From the NCBI GenBank assembly GCA_002104985.1, contig MCGO01000014.1, forward strand, positions 434,001 through 498,000: a stretch of DNA of 64,000 nucleotides, written 5' to 3'. The notes beneath the pieces are model-generated. The model saw nothing but the letters and a program-made list of their open reading frames with translations. It made no database searches and had not been told where the DNA came from. A program made the position numbers and the translations under genes. The DNA is from Rhizoclosmatium globosum. Taxonomy: Eukaryota; Chytridiomycota; Chytridiomycetes; Chytridiales; Chytriomycetaceae. Below are positions 10,837 through 23,368 of the stretch, piece after piece; position 1 is the stretch's first letter, and each line of letters starts with the position of its first letter.

Positions 10837-12316
10837 TTAATTCCGAGAATAACCTCCAGTTTCATTCTGAGGAAGTTTCATTTCCTGTCCCCATTCCTCC
10901 TGCTGTGAGGATGCACCTCGCTGAAAGCCTCCTCGTCCAGCCATTCCTCCACTGTAGTTCCCTCCATGATTATATCCACCACGTCCGCCACCACCATAGA
11001 AATCTCCACGCCCACGTCCCCCACGAGACGCGGAGATGCCTCCTCTTGATGCAGGCGCACCATTATATCCAGTTGATTTAAGATTACTAGTTGGTGATCC
11101 AAAACCTGCAGGCTGGTTCTGATACACAGCCCGACCGCCGTCACCACCTCGAGAATCTTGTTGAAAAGATTTCGCACTATTTACAGGCGCCTGGTTGGCA
11201 TAGTTTCTAGAGTACTGATTTTGGTATTGGTTGTGTGTGGTTGGAGGAGGTTGTTGTCCTCCATAATTTGAGGGAGCATTTGCAGTTGCTCCCCACTCTT
11301 TATCAACCAAACCAGCTGGCGGTGCCGCAGCAGAAACGGCCGCAGATTTGGATCCATAGTAGTCACGACTCACCCTTTGTGCAGCACCTGCAGTTGAAGG
11401 GTGTGAAGTTGTTTCAGGAACATCATCTTCGTCATCAGGACCGCCCTCCAAAACACCTCCTCGCTTTGCCAGCGGTTTGTATGCTGTAGGTTTTGGAACA
11501 CCTTCGTCCTCATTCCATCCAGGGCTGCTCTCTGCCGGTGTCCAAGTGTTTCGAGAACGTGCGGGGTACGTGTTGCCATGTTTATAAGGGACAGAGGAGT
11601 TAGGCCGCTGTTGGCGAGAAGAATTCTGACTGCTGTTGTTATTCTGTGCTTGATACGAAGAATGCGGTCGCTGGTCGTACTGCTCCACTTTTTCATGCTG
11701 TGGATGCTGATTCATATGATTCCCGAGATCCGCTGCAGAGGAATGTGCTTTCTTCACGAATTTGCTTCGTTCCCCGTTTTGGCTTCCTCCTGAAGAGCCA
11801 GTGTCCGTTGTAACATAGCCTGCTGCAGCTTTAGCGTCAATGAGATATTGCTCGACTGTGTAGTCGATTTCGAATTTCAGAGTTTTGATCATTCGCAAGC
11901 TTTTGATGGATAAACGTCAGTTTTGAAAGTAATACAAACACAAGCAAAACACAAGCACATACCGAGCAGCGTAAGCATTTTCCTTGGAATCGAACTTTGC
12001 GTAACATACTTTGATCGTTTCAAATGCGTCCAGACAGCCCTGACACATCTTTGCTGCTTCTCGTGCTCGGCCCCATGGAATTAATTCCTTTCCGCGTACA
12101 CGTAGAATTCGAAGAACATTTGTGGGCGTATCTTTTGCTGAGGCGGCGGTTACGATTGGTTCTGGAGGACTGTCTGCAGGTGGCAAAGTGCCCGCCGTTG
12201 TAACCACAGACGATGTTGGCTTCCCTGAAACGTCAAATGACTTTGCTTTCTTAAGACCTAAACGACAGTCAACATTTCATCACAAATATTAGATGACCCA
12301 CTATTTACGTTCGTCA
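10837..12316 (-). CDS. RGG-box, Gln/Asn-rich putative RNA-binding protein, 452 aa
   Basis: Three exons (12316-12308, 12249-11963, 11899-10837) give 453 codons, starting with a three-codon first exon (MTN). Residues ~35-125 form a compact segment (VLRILRVRGKELIPWGRA ... KVCYAKFDSKENAYAARL) that may be a degenerate RNA-binding fold. The middle is Ser/Asn/Gln-rich and disordered. Residues ~385-440 are an Arg-Gly box (RGGRGRGDFYGGGGRGG, then GRGGFQRG). RGG proteins usually bind RNA and are arginine-methylated; the function here is inferred from composition. It lies 27 bases from the predicted RecQ start, in the same direction. Confidence 0.75.
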
Positions 12317-12454
12317 TTTTTACTGCATTATCAAACTCAGAAACACTGGACCAAACTGGAACAAAATTTGTCGTGGACGACAGCAAATCGCTGTGGCATA
12401 AGCGCTGATTAAAAAATAACCAAAAGCCACGAGGCAAATAGCAGAAAGAACTTA

Positions 12455-14835
12455 CTACGCCGCTTTCGCCTCCTTTCCACCCGAAAACTTGACAAACGCA
12501 GTCAATTTCGCAACAAACACTCCTTCATATCCATCCAAAGCACGAACAAGTTCTTCCCACCGCTCTGCAGTCACTAGCACAGATTTCGACGGCTTTTCGG
12601 ACACAGTCTTGACCTTGATCACAGTTGCATTTGCTGGTGCTTTATCATTTTGTGTACCCGCGACGGCGTCATACGTCATGAGCCGTGGGACAATATCAGT
12701 CACGACTGCAGGAGAAAAAAGTTTTCTAAAGAGTGCAAGGGATGCAGAGGCATTGTTCTCGGAGTTGAATAATACGCTGACAGTGAAGGTGGATGAATCT
12801 GTAGAAAGGTTGTAGACAAGGCGAGAGAAACCAGCTTGTGTTATTGCCAAGGGATGAATGTTGATTCCTGAAGGCGGGTTGTTGACTGTAAATCCGTGGA
12901 ATGATTTTGATGACGATTCAGATAGTTGCTTTCCGATTGAATCTGGTGTTGAAGAACGGTTTTGTGCGACAGTTTTTTGAGGGTCTAGGGATGCTTTCAG
13001 GTCTGTCTTTGCTGGTTTCGATGTTACGGATTTGGTTGAACCAGTTGCTGGAGTTTTTGGTGTTTTGGTTACAGAAGCCACAGGGGAAGCAGAACGAGCT
13101 GCAGGTAACTCTGCTTTTGGTTCAGCAGGAACCCATGTTTGAGATTTGGGGAGAGGTGATGCAGTTCTGTTTCCTTTGCTGGATGTTGAATTCTGAGTCT
13201 CGGTACCTGTTGTTTGGTTTGATGCTGCAGGAGTCGATGGCTTCAAGGCTGTCGTAGCTGATTTGGGGATTTTCGCAACTTTCGTGACTTTCATACCGGT
13301 TGAGTTAACATGGACAGCAGGAGACACAGGTCGTGATGGAGGAAGGTCAGTTTTCGGTTGAGTCGGAGTCCAGGAAGCCTCCGTTTTTGGTTGAGAGTTT
13401 GAATCAGTTGCCGAAGGTGTAATAATTGTAGGAACAACTGCAGCATTGGATTCTTTCGGAATCTTGGAAACTTTAAGATCAACTTTTGCATTCGATGCAG
13501 AGGCATCAACTTGATTAGTGACAACTGCTTTAGAGGCTTTCTTTTTGAGATCCGCAGAAGACTTTGTCTTCTTCTTCTCAATCTTCTTTTCTTCAACAAC
13601 GGATTCCACCGAAGAGGGCTCAGGCACTGGAATCGGAGCAGGACCAGTGGCAGTCTCTGAAAACTCAACCACCAAATTCGTGGATTTACGAATCAAGTCA
13701 ATATATTCGGCAGCTTTTTCAGCGCTAGAAAATTCGAGGACGGCAGTGGTCTTTTTGCTCGATATATAAATATTTTTGAGGAATGACGATGGCGGAGTAC
13801 GAGCAACAAGGCCACGAACGTCGAGGGGATTGATTCCAGGTGGCGAAATTCGAAGAGAGACATATGGCGTTGCAGATAAAGCTGCAGCTGATTTCGCCGA
13901 AGAAAGTACCTCTGAAGCTGGTGGCTTACAGAGAGTAATAGTAAATTTGGGACAGGTGGCAGAGAGCCTATTGGATAAAAGGTTAGTTATGTACTTAAGT
14001 CAAGATCACTGGGACCTTTTAAACGCCCTTTGTGCTAGTTGCGCATCATCAAATACGCCATAGACATCTTTGGACTGATAAATAATCCTTTGGAACCCAG
14101 AGCATCGTGCAAGTAGATCGTGCATTGACGCAGGAACTCCCATTCTTCCCCAAAGACACTTTTCACGGTTGCCAATATGGAATTCGAGGTCTGTTGAAGG
14201 AGGGACATTTCGAATATGGATAGCAGTGAGGGTTGAGTCAGAAACCGTTCCAACATCAACATCGGTTTCCAGCTGTTCAAAGACGACTTTAAAGTTTGTG
14301 TGAGCGCGCAAGTCTTCCAGGGCCATTGAAGCCGCCAGGGCATCGACAAATGAGACTGAAGTGTGGTCTGAAGCATCAAAGTTCACGCCATGATAGAAGT
14401 TGAGCAGACTTGTGATCTATCACTACCATTAGCACACCCCGTCCCTTTCAAACATCCACCCATCCAAAGTAACTTATTTCTTACTCGTTCTTTTGGAAAC
14501 GCCCTCGGTGAATTGAGTCTCAGTTTCGCACTTGGTTCGCCGAGTCCAACGCCAACGCCGTCGCCCAAATCAATCGATGACGCCATTCGTTCAATGTGCA
14601 CTTTGCGCGCCAACGAACACTTTGCACCTTCAATCTGACTCGCAACGGACAAAAGACGGGCAACTTGGGCGGCGTCGCTCGCCGGAACACTCACTTCGAC
14701 GAGAAGCTGCGCCGCTTCAGAAACGCCAGAATACCGAATTCGGACAAGAAATGGAAACAGCGACGTCCGAAGTTGGTGCGAGAGAAGTACTAGGTCACTG
14801 CCCGCATCAGGAAGCACAAAGATGTGGGTGCTCAT
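12455..14835 (-). CDS. Multi-RRM RNA-binding protein, 754 aa
   Basis: Exons 14835-14485, 14416-14016 and 13967-12455 join in frame (755 codons). One RRM-like unit (~185-250) shows an RNP2-like IHIRNVPPST and an RNP1-like VYGVFDDAQLAQRAF. A second (~275-340) shows VSLRISPPG ... TTAVLEFSSAEKAAEYI. The N-terminal 75 and the C-terminal 140 residues may hold further degenerate RRMs. Between them is a long Ser/Thr/Pro/Lys-rich disordered linker with repeated PKTELPPSRPVSP-like phrases, marking likely phosphorylation sites. I do not recognise a named orthologue. It runs head-to-tail with the RGG-protein gene; adjacency of two putative RNA binders may be chance. Confidence 0.75.
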
Positions 14836-16143
14836 TTCAACAACGCTTTAAAGATAAAATAAAGAAAGACGAGGACATAATACATAAAACATATTCATTT
14901 ATGCGTTCAGAAGAATATTCTGACGAGTATGGTTTAGGAGCAACAAAGGATTATGACAAGAGATGGACTTTCATGCCGAAAGTATTTCTGCAGCGTGTTA
15001 AGTAACAAGTAACAAAAAGGGGGGTTGAAGCATCATTTTCAATATGATGCCTGTGACATTCGACAGTGGAGCGCGAATATGTTGACTGATACATCAGAAC
15101 AACAGTGACTCGTTTCAGAAACCTAAATTAATTCGAGGCGTCTTCGATATGAACGCGTCAACTGTTTGCATATACGACAGGTTTTGGTTTATCCGCACAT
15201 TACCTGCAACTTCATGAAAATTGACGAACAATGGATTCCAACAACGCTGTTCCCAACTATTGAAAATTCCAGAGTCTTCAACCTCAGTAAAACCGTGTCG
15301 ACTCGTCTAAAACAATCATCAGGTGAGTAACTAACGGCCAATCAACCCTCACCCAATTTGATGCCTTAAATCCATTGAGGTCACCCAAACTACCGTTTAG
15401 TCGCCCATGCGCTCCTTCATAATCATATTTTGACGAGCTGTACTGATATGGATACACTGCCAGTGATGATTCAATAAGCACCATACGACATCAACAGACA
15501 CTATTTTGGCATCGACTTTCGAAATCAATCCAACCCCATGGCTGACCAGCTCTATCAGTCCATACACGCCACATCGAACTAAAGAATCAATATTGCTTAG
15601 AATTGGTGCACTGAAGTTGTAGCCGTATCCTTCGTTCAAATCGACTCTACTTTGACATTCGACTCATTTGCTCAATATTATTCGGTTCCCTTTGAACGCA
15701 GTTTCGCCTGTAATCGCAACATATTCAATGAACTTGATTCGACATCTCATGTTATACGTCTCTTGAAGTGGACCCGTATGAAGGGTTTTTGTTGGCTGAG
15801 CCACTGCAGTCAGTCATTGATGATTGAGGTATGAGTAGACGCAATCTTGGCGATGGACCCAAACGAAGTAGAGCATTTGGAAGTGATGGCTTCACATGAC
15901 TTTCGGCGTTAAATAGAATGATTCTACGCCTTGAACGAATACGCCTTGTACTTGCACGGTCTTGAATGAAAGATTGGCGCCGATTGAATCCTCAGTTAGT
16001 CTACTTCAGCTTTAACGCAATCGTACTCCCAGTCCGTCTGGCTGTGGAACTTCGCACGTCTCAACGGAATCTCGGAGAAATCCTTTTCCCACAGAGCTGT
16101 TGACATTTCCAAAACAGAAGCTTTGTTGGTGATGAAAAACAAA
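14836..16143. other. Intergenic region, no gene supported
   Basis: It holds scattered 60-80 codon frames on both strands (e.g. minus 15639-15397 and 15484-15284) with no recognisable motif and no splice sites that join them. It probably contains the promoters of the divergent genes at 14835 and 16144. Confidence 0.5.
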
Positions 16144-18873
16144 ATGACTTTCAAAACAGCAACCACAATTGGAATGTTCGAGGTGAGGATTTGAGCTGTA
16201 CACCCCCTCGTGCCAGATTATGAGCGCCTATGTCCCTTCATTCCTGCCCCCCTTCTGGTATACCGAGAGAATAGACGCGTCGCGAGGGAATCTTGCGGGA
16301 TGAAGATGAGCAAACATTCTGGCATCATCTGTTGCAAACGAGCGCGTACTCCTCTTTACTTCTATCCCCTCTCCCTCCTTCTACCTACCAAGCCACTGGA
16401 TACTGCGCGAGGGATTCTCGCGTGATAGAAGCCGCGGTGATGTCAGGAATACACGCCCTCTTCACCTTCTCCTCCTCCTTCATTCTATCATCGTGGATGC
16501 ACGAAGTGAGACTCTATCTCCACATTCAATGCTTCGGATGCTGTCTCTGCGTCTCCTCTCCTCTCCTCCCCTCCTGTCATATTCTCCTCGCTGACAAACT
16601 TGTTGTTTGATTGCTCCCCTCCGATTCCCGCCGCCTTTGACAAAACATTGTTTGTCGCACCCCCTTCAGAATCTATTATTGTCTCGCTTTCATATAATTG
16701 AACCTTTCTTTTAGGTTATCTGCGCCGCCATTGTATCAATGCTATTAGTCACTGTCTTTTTCATCCATCAAATGTTTAATCTGCTTGGAACATCACGTAT
16801 TCAGGTTGGAAGCTCTCAATTTTCGACACAGTTGAGACTAATTCAAAAACAGATCATCATTCAGCCAACTGCTACCGTTATTCCAAATGGAACTTCATCC
16901 ACTGCTCCTTTCATATTTGGTGAAGAAAGTAATTCCGACGAGTATGATACTTCTGAATCGACAAGAGTCTCATCCCCATTGTTTTCTACCACTTCTGATG
17001 TCGTTGAAACGGAGCCAAGTCCACCTTTCGCGACCAAGCAGGACGATGGGATTAAATGTGACCTCAAACAACATGATACAGCCGCAATGAAGCAGCCTGG
17101 CTCTGGGCAAGATTCATCTGAATCGACAAGAGTCTCATCACCATTGTTTTCCATTGCATCTGATATAATTGAAAAGGGACTACACGCAACTTTGTCTGCC
17201 AAGCAGGACGATGGGATTGAATGTAATCTCAAGCAAAACAATAATGACACAATGGAGCAGCCCAGTGTTGGTGACAGAACGCAACATGTAACCTTATTTA
17301 TTCAAAGTTAATTTGTTGTCTGACTCATTTCAGGAAATTCGTCTTTACGACACAATTTACAAACTTCAATCGCTTTCAGCAGCCAATGCTGCCAACCTCA
17401 AAAGCACTATTGGTGCCGTGTCGGCGGAGTTAAAGATTTTTCGAACTCGGAAGTACGAGACTGAGTCCCTTCTTGGGAAGTTGAAGGGCAAAGTTGAAGT
17501 GTTGACTAGGGCTAAGGAACTGATGGTCCAAGAGGTTGAAGTTTCTCAGAGAAAGCAAAAGTCAGCAGTAGACGACGCCTCTACTCAAGAAGCTGAACAT
17601 TTGAAAACAATATCTGCTATTCAGCGGGAAGTCAGCGAGTTGAAAGACTTTATTATCTCACTGCAGAAATTGATCGCAGTCAGAGATGAAGAAATCAAGG
17701 AACTGAACCATCACCGTCTAATGCAAGAATGCAAGAGTGAAGAGTCTAACTATGAAATGAGAAATCTTGAGGCTCAACAACAAATCATTCATCTCAAAAA
17801 GGTGTTGGAAGATGGGACTACAAAACTGAAGGCAAAACTCAAGACAACAATGGCCTCATTGGATGCATCTGTTGCGGAGGTGACTCGAACACAAACTGAA
17901 AATGTTGAAATGGGGCAAAAAATTCAGATCTTGGTTGTGCAAAAGACTGCTGCAGAGTTAGCCCTGCTGGAGGTTCAGTCACAGCTTGAGTTTCAAGTTT
18001 ACTCTATAGACAGTAGTTCAGACTCAATTCAACGAGAACCTGGAGTGAGAGCCGCTTTAGAAGCCTCTGACATGGATGGAGATAATCAGGCAGCCATGGA
18101 AGTAGATGTTGAAGACACATTTGAATCTGTGTCAGCAATCAATAGCCTGTCTGGTAGTCAATCTGGTGTTGAAACAGCAAACAATCTTGCTCAAATGGAA
18201 GTGGATGAAAGTGAGACATTGCCTCCTCCATCCCTGCAGCTTTCAAGCGTCAAAGTTGTTGATGAGACTTTTATTGAACCTGTTGCCACACCAAACAAAA
18301 GCCCAATGCATACCAACAGGTCATCACAAATTGATGTTGAGCCATGCTCAACAAAACGAGTATATTCAGACACTGAAACCTCTATGCCATTGTCATCTAA
18401 GAAGTTCATGATCAGCATCACCAAATTTTCAATCCCTGACATTACCCAAATCAACCCTATTGAAAAACAGTTGTCAGCGTTTGCACTTCAAGCAAAGAAA
18501 GCTTCAATCCAGCTGAAAGCATCCATTGCAAGAAAAGCAGCAGAGGCAAAGAGGGCTGAAAAGAACGTACGGTCAAAGTTGATGCCGAAATGCATGCATT
18601 TCCAAAGCGTCAAACAGTATGTCAACCCATTCCACAAACTTGAGCTACCATCACCATCCCTCTTTGATTCACAGCAGATCAGACCTTGGCAGCCACCAAA
18701 TGGATGGAATCATGGTAATTTTGATGCAGAGAAGGAAGCAGCAAAAACAAAGCACTTTGCTGATATTGAAGCCCAATGGGCACGTTGGGAGAGGGGAGAG
18801 TCTTCAGACATTGATGAAAATTATGATGAAAACAATGAGGATGACGAGGATGACGAGGACGACAAGGATAATG

Positions 18874-18952
<79 letters not shown>

Positions 18953-19004
18953 GGATGATGAGGAAGATGAGGAAGATGAGGAAGATGAGGAAGACAGGAG
19001 ATGA
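16144..19004 (+). CDS. Single-pass membrane, coiled-coil, acidic-tail protein
   Basis: Exons 16715-17287 and 17334-19004 join cleanly (GTAACC donor, CAG acceptor). A first exon at 16144-16182 (MTFKTATTIGMFE) across a 532-base intron keeps frame and completes a hydrophobic helix (CAAIVSMLLVTVFFI); this exon is a guess, and the ATG at 16739 is the fallback. After the helix come two ~52-residue repeats (each with ESTRVSSPLFS and KQDDGI), a ~230-residue coiled coil, a Ser/Glu-rich stretch, a basic helix (KASIARKAAEAKRAEKN) and a C-terminal run of Asp/Glu coded by a GAT microsatellite. There is no known family. The 3' quarter recurs as a broken copy at 27895-28265, and the gene is embedded in transposon-derived DNA, so it may itself be element-encoded. 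Confidence 0.65.
18875..18951 (+). repeat. (GAT)n microsatellite coding a poly-Asp run
   Basis: About 25 consecutive GAT triplets lie within the last exon of the 16144-19004 gene and encode uninterrupted Asp, flanked by GAGGAT and GAGGAAGAT repeats. On other frames it gives spurious Met, His, Ile or Ser tracts. Repeat length is likely to vary between strains. Confidence 0.9.
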
Positions 19005-21670
19005 TGGCAACACAAACAAGGATATGGAATTGCAATGGGGGTGGGGTAAATCAAATCAAGACCTTTTGTTTCATTTCTTTGTTTTTTTAAGATTCATGGC
19101 AAGTTACATTGTCAGTTTCTTGTTTTAAAAATTTTTATTTGTTTTTTAAGGTACTGATGGTTTCACTGCCATCAGCCTACATAAATCTTTCTGTTGTGCT
19201 ATATAGCAATAAATTTATATAAATTTATGGATCATACAGAAAGGGAATCTTTGATACTTTATCTGTCTAGCCTAAAGAAAACGGTGTCCCCAACCCAATC
19301 TTTCACTCAAATCATACAATAAACTGCCGACTTGATTCCAATTTATATCATCAAACAAACACCTTTGGGATTACACTGCATCCCTCACTATCCCAGAAAT
19401 CCTTGAAAACCAGGATCTTCCTGGCCTCAAAATTAATGTATCTTCAACCATGTCTGCTTTCTGGAGCATTTTCTCAAAGCCCTCCAATTATTCAACAAAT
19501 GGTCACAAAGTACGCAAGCTTGAACCCATAGTCTGAAGTATGGGGTTGTAACTGCTCTGCATGAACAGCTGTCAGTTATTTTGAGAACATCCTTGTGGTT
19601 CAAGCTCAAGTTTTAAATTGATTTTTTAACCCTCTATTATCACCAAATAGTCGCAGGAGTGTGTATGAAGTCAATAAAATAATGGTTTCTTCAGTAAATG
19701 ATATGATCAACAATACAATGCAATGGTTGGTTCCTGTTGCAACTTTACTTGTGTAAATCAATGTAGCAGCAGGTTTTGAGGTTGTTTTCCCAGTTCTCAA
19801 ACCTATTCTCCCAGTGAGTCTAAAAAATTATAGTCTATTTTCTAATATGTGATGCGTGAATTTTTAGCTATGCATATTGTTCTGATTATCTGGGCGGTAT
19901 TCACAGCAAATGATTATTCTCCTGTCCCAATCTCCATAGCACGGGGAAGGATGCACGCATCTTGCTGGCTGAATTTGTTTGTGAATCAGTTCATACTGAC
20001 ATAGTTGAGCAAAAGGTTTGTTATGGCCCAAGACCAAAAAGTAAGCAAAATCTACAAAGAGCATGGTGATAAAAGTGGTTTGGCAAGACATCTAGAATTT
20101 GTTCAATGAACAGAATGAATATTTTGGTGGGACTTGGTTCATTTCTTGGTTTGTTTGGTGGCAAAACTGGTTCACAAGCCAACAGATCTCAATCGTTGGC
20201 GTCACCATTGACTTTGTTCAAGAATTTTTATTGCCTATCAGTTTTGGGATGAATACATCTCCTCCATTGAAAAAGTTATGAAAAGGCCATCCTTCAACAA
20301 AAAAACTACCATCTCAGAAACAAAAAACCCCAATGACTTCTTCAACTCAACAATGCCAAGCAAGTTCCAATTTTGGTTCCACTGATTTTAAGTCTGATCC
20401 CAAAGCTCAAGGGGATTTGTTTGCTTTCCTTTGCACATTGATGGACAGTGACACAGCCCCAAAAGGCTCGGAGGTGGAAAACCAATGCCTGTCTCTCCAA
20501 AAGTATAAGTCATCAATGTTCAACTCCAAAATTAAATAATTTTGAAGAAAAAACTCAAGTGGGATGTCTTTATTAATTGTGTCACAGCTTGGGACCTGGC
20601 AGATGAGCTCAGCACAATGGAACTTAGCAGAACCTCAAAACGCCAAAGACTTCTTGCAGAAAATGGGTTTGATCCATGGTGTCATTTCTACCACTTATCT
20701 TGAGCACTTGCCCAATTCCAAAGAATGTTTTGGCATCTTCATCTGGTTCAAACATTTGTACCACTGGATTAGCATTGCTATCCCAACCTGCCACAAACAG
20801 TAATGCCATTAAACTGCCCTACACCTTCCTTGGCAACCATAACAGTACATTTATGACAAACTTCCACATGCATGAAATCGTTGATGGAATGAATGCTACG
20901 GGTATCTGTTTCTGTTACATCTTGATCTGTCTCCTCACTAAAATGTGTTTGGAAGTAAATTGTTGGGCACACTAGATGATACTGTTTGACTGAATGAGAG
21001 TGTGAAAATTTTGATTCTTCTTGTGTAACATTGTTGGTTTCATTGAATTTTTATTTGTTGGGCAGTTGCTTTATTTTTGTTTTTTAAGGTACTGATGGCT
21101 TCACAACAATCAGCCTCAGCCTGGATAAATACTTATTTTATGGACCCCTTGAAGAAAAGTTAGAAACAAAATGGGGCAGTAAGTTGAAAGTATCAAAGAT
21201 ATCAAATCAAAAGTGAAATACACTCTAGAATCAACTGTCAACCACTCAACACTTCAATGATTTCCATTGCCACTCACCATGAGCTTGCCTCAGAGAAAAA
21301 AATGTGGCTCTGAGAGATTGTCAGTTGTAGATATGTGGAAAACCCAGCAACAAAATTGGGAGAAGTCGTAACACAAGTTAATGACTTTTCTCAGAACTGC
21401 TTGCACAGAAATAACAGTGTTGCAAAATGCAAACAGTGACGCTGCTACAAAAATATCTGAAATGCTCAGAAGGGAATGCTGGTTAGTATGCAGAGTTCCT
21501 GACTTGGTCAATGTTGTTGCATGCTGCAAAGTCAGCAAATCACCATTGCCCAAGACTCTGAATTACTTGATGAGAAATGCCAGCTATTGAATACTACCAC
21601 TGTTATCAATGCTCCTTTAATCACATCTCCACCTACAACTCCCCCTTTGTCTTGCAGCAATGACCAATAG
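19005..21670. repeat. Repeat copy A: degenerate transposon-derived DNA
   Basis: Blocks here recur, diverged but in the same order, in 27780-31840. Examples are the segment after the coiled-coil gene (19130-19200 versus 28400-28460), a stretch with TGTGATGCGTGAAT...TATTCTGATTATCTGGGCGG (19855-20160 versus 29475-29800), CTGTTTGACTGAATGAGAGTGTGA (20985 versus 31215) and TGGGGCAGTAAGTTGAAAG (21172 versus 31404). Only short broken frames remain (e.g. minus 20972-20624, containing MFEPDEDAKTFFGIGQVL). No intact gene is supported. The Harbinger element at 21671 was inserted into this copy. Confidence 0.65.
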
Positions 21671-21935
21671 ACGTCGGCAGATATTGCGTGATTTGCGTGA
21701 TTTAGGGAGATTTTAAGAATATCAAATAAATCATCATGATTTCCGTTTTTTGGCAGATATTCAAGAAATCATGTGTGATTTTGGGGAAATCCAAGCAACT
21801 CAAATAAATCACGCAAATCACTGTTTTATTGTTTTAAATCACGTTCATTTGGGTGGAGTGTTGAAAACGTGGGTCAGAGGTTGTTTTGGCATGATATTAT
21901 CTCAAAATCACACCCGTGAAAACAAATCTACACAA

Positions 21936-23284
21936 ATGGCAGATCCAAAACACATTGCCGCGCTCATGTATACCTTTCTCTTGACAAGCAAACCAGTCAT
22001 GGAACCTGATCAAGTCTACCACAGCCAGCTGCCCCAGTTTTTTGTACCATCTGTCAACCCTTTTGCCTGGCTGATGGATGCTGAAGAAGACATACGTGAT
22101 ATCCGAGGTCCTGATTGTATCAAAGCGAAGGAATGGTGCAACCTTATCTTTGGACCTGACACGGGGTCAGAGGACTTCCGACGAACGTTCAGAGTGACTC
22201 GAGCCACGTTTGACCATATCCTAGCCCATATTCGACCACATCTTGAAAAGAGTCCATTGGAATCTAAAGTAGGCAAGCCTCGCACTCCCAGCTGCGATCA
22301 ATTGGGCATGGCTCTTGCTTACGTTGCCACAGGCCAACCGATCAGGACTGTTGGAGGCTGGTTTGGCTACGGAGAAAGAACTGCTGGGGATTCGGCGAGG
22401 CGGTGTGCTGCTGCCATTATTGAAGCCTTAGAGACGTGATCAGTCTCCCTGATGTTGGATCAGACAAATGGACGAACATTGCCTCCAAGTTTGCTGAGTT
22501 GGGCGGACTCCCAAATGTGGGGCTGGATATGGACGGTAGCTATACCCTGATTGAAGCACCAGGTGAAGGACCAGATGTTCCAGGTGGACCATACATCAAG
22601 AAGGATTTCTGGTGCCATAAGCAATTCTACGCAATCTTGCTTCTGGCTGTGTGTGATTCTGACATGCTGTTTCGATTAGTTGATGTGGGATGGCCAGGAT
22701 CCACGTCTGACTCTGCAGCGTACCAAAACAGTGAACTTGGGAGGAATGTTGATACTCTACTACCTCCTCACCTTGTAATTCTTGGAGACAAGATCTTTAC
22801 TAATTCTGATCGTGTAATTACACCATTTAAAAGAAGCAGGCAGGCTCTGGCAAACCTACGGACAAATCGATACAACAAACAGCACTGCAAAACTCGTGTA
22901 GTAATTGAAAACGCGTTTGGACGCCTCAAGACTCGCTTTAGAATCTTACGTGGATCAATGGGTGTGGATACTTGAGCCGTTCCGGACGTGGTGATGATGT
23001 GCTGTATTTTGCACAACATCTGTCAGTCAAGAAATGATCCTTTAGACGAGGAAGAAGTACAGGAGTTTATTGAACGGGAGAGATTGACTGATGTGGAGAA
23101 CAGGGAAGCATATTTGATGAGTCTGGAAGAGCTTGGAGAGGATGAGGATATGCTGGATCTACTCTTGTACCCCATTTTTGATTTGGATGTGCGTCGTATG
23201 AATCTGCAGTATACCGCGCGAACTGGAAACGTGGCTGCTCCTGGGATGCAAATGAGGGAGGCTTTTGCAGAGTTTTTGATGTGA
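21936..23284 (+). pseudogene. PIF/Harbinger DDE transposase with a frameshift and a nonsense codon
   Basis: The start is taken at ATG 21936 (MADPKHIAALMY). The catalytic triad of the DDE_4-type nuclease is visible: D in GLDMDGSYTLIE, D in WPGSTSDSAAYQNSE and E in RVVIENAFGRLKTRF. A one-base loss near 22433 (..EALE | VISLPDVG..) shifts the frame. A TGA at 22973-22975 (MGVDT*AVPDVVMMCC) interrupts the last third, where Trp is likely. The C-terminus ends YPIFDLDV ... EAFAEFLM at 23284. The rest of the protein is well preserved, so inactivation is recent or one lesion is a sequencing error. The enzyme cuts and rejoins the element ends; catalytic residues are intact. Confidence 0.8.
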
Positions 23285-23368
23285 GCAATTAAAGCATATA
23301 TTCATTCATACATACACACAACTATCATACAAGCAATTAAATACATAACATGACACGACTCATTCAAA

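Noticed and set aside
15284..15834. Candidate genes in the 14.8-16.1 kb gap
   Set aside because: The frames are short, overlap on both strands, lack motifs and cannot be joined by plausible introns.
18679..19054. Long minus-strand and alternative-frame open frames with poly-His, poly-Ile, poly-Ser or poly-Met
   Set aside because: They are shadows of the (GAT)n microsatellite inside the real plus-strand exon.
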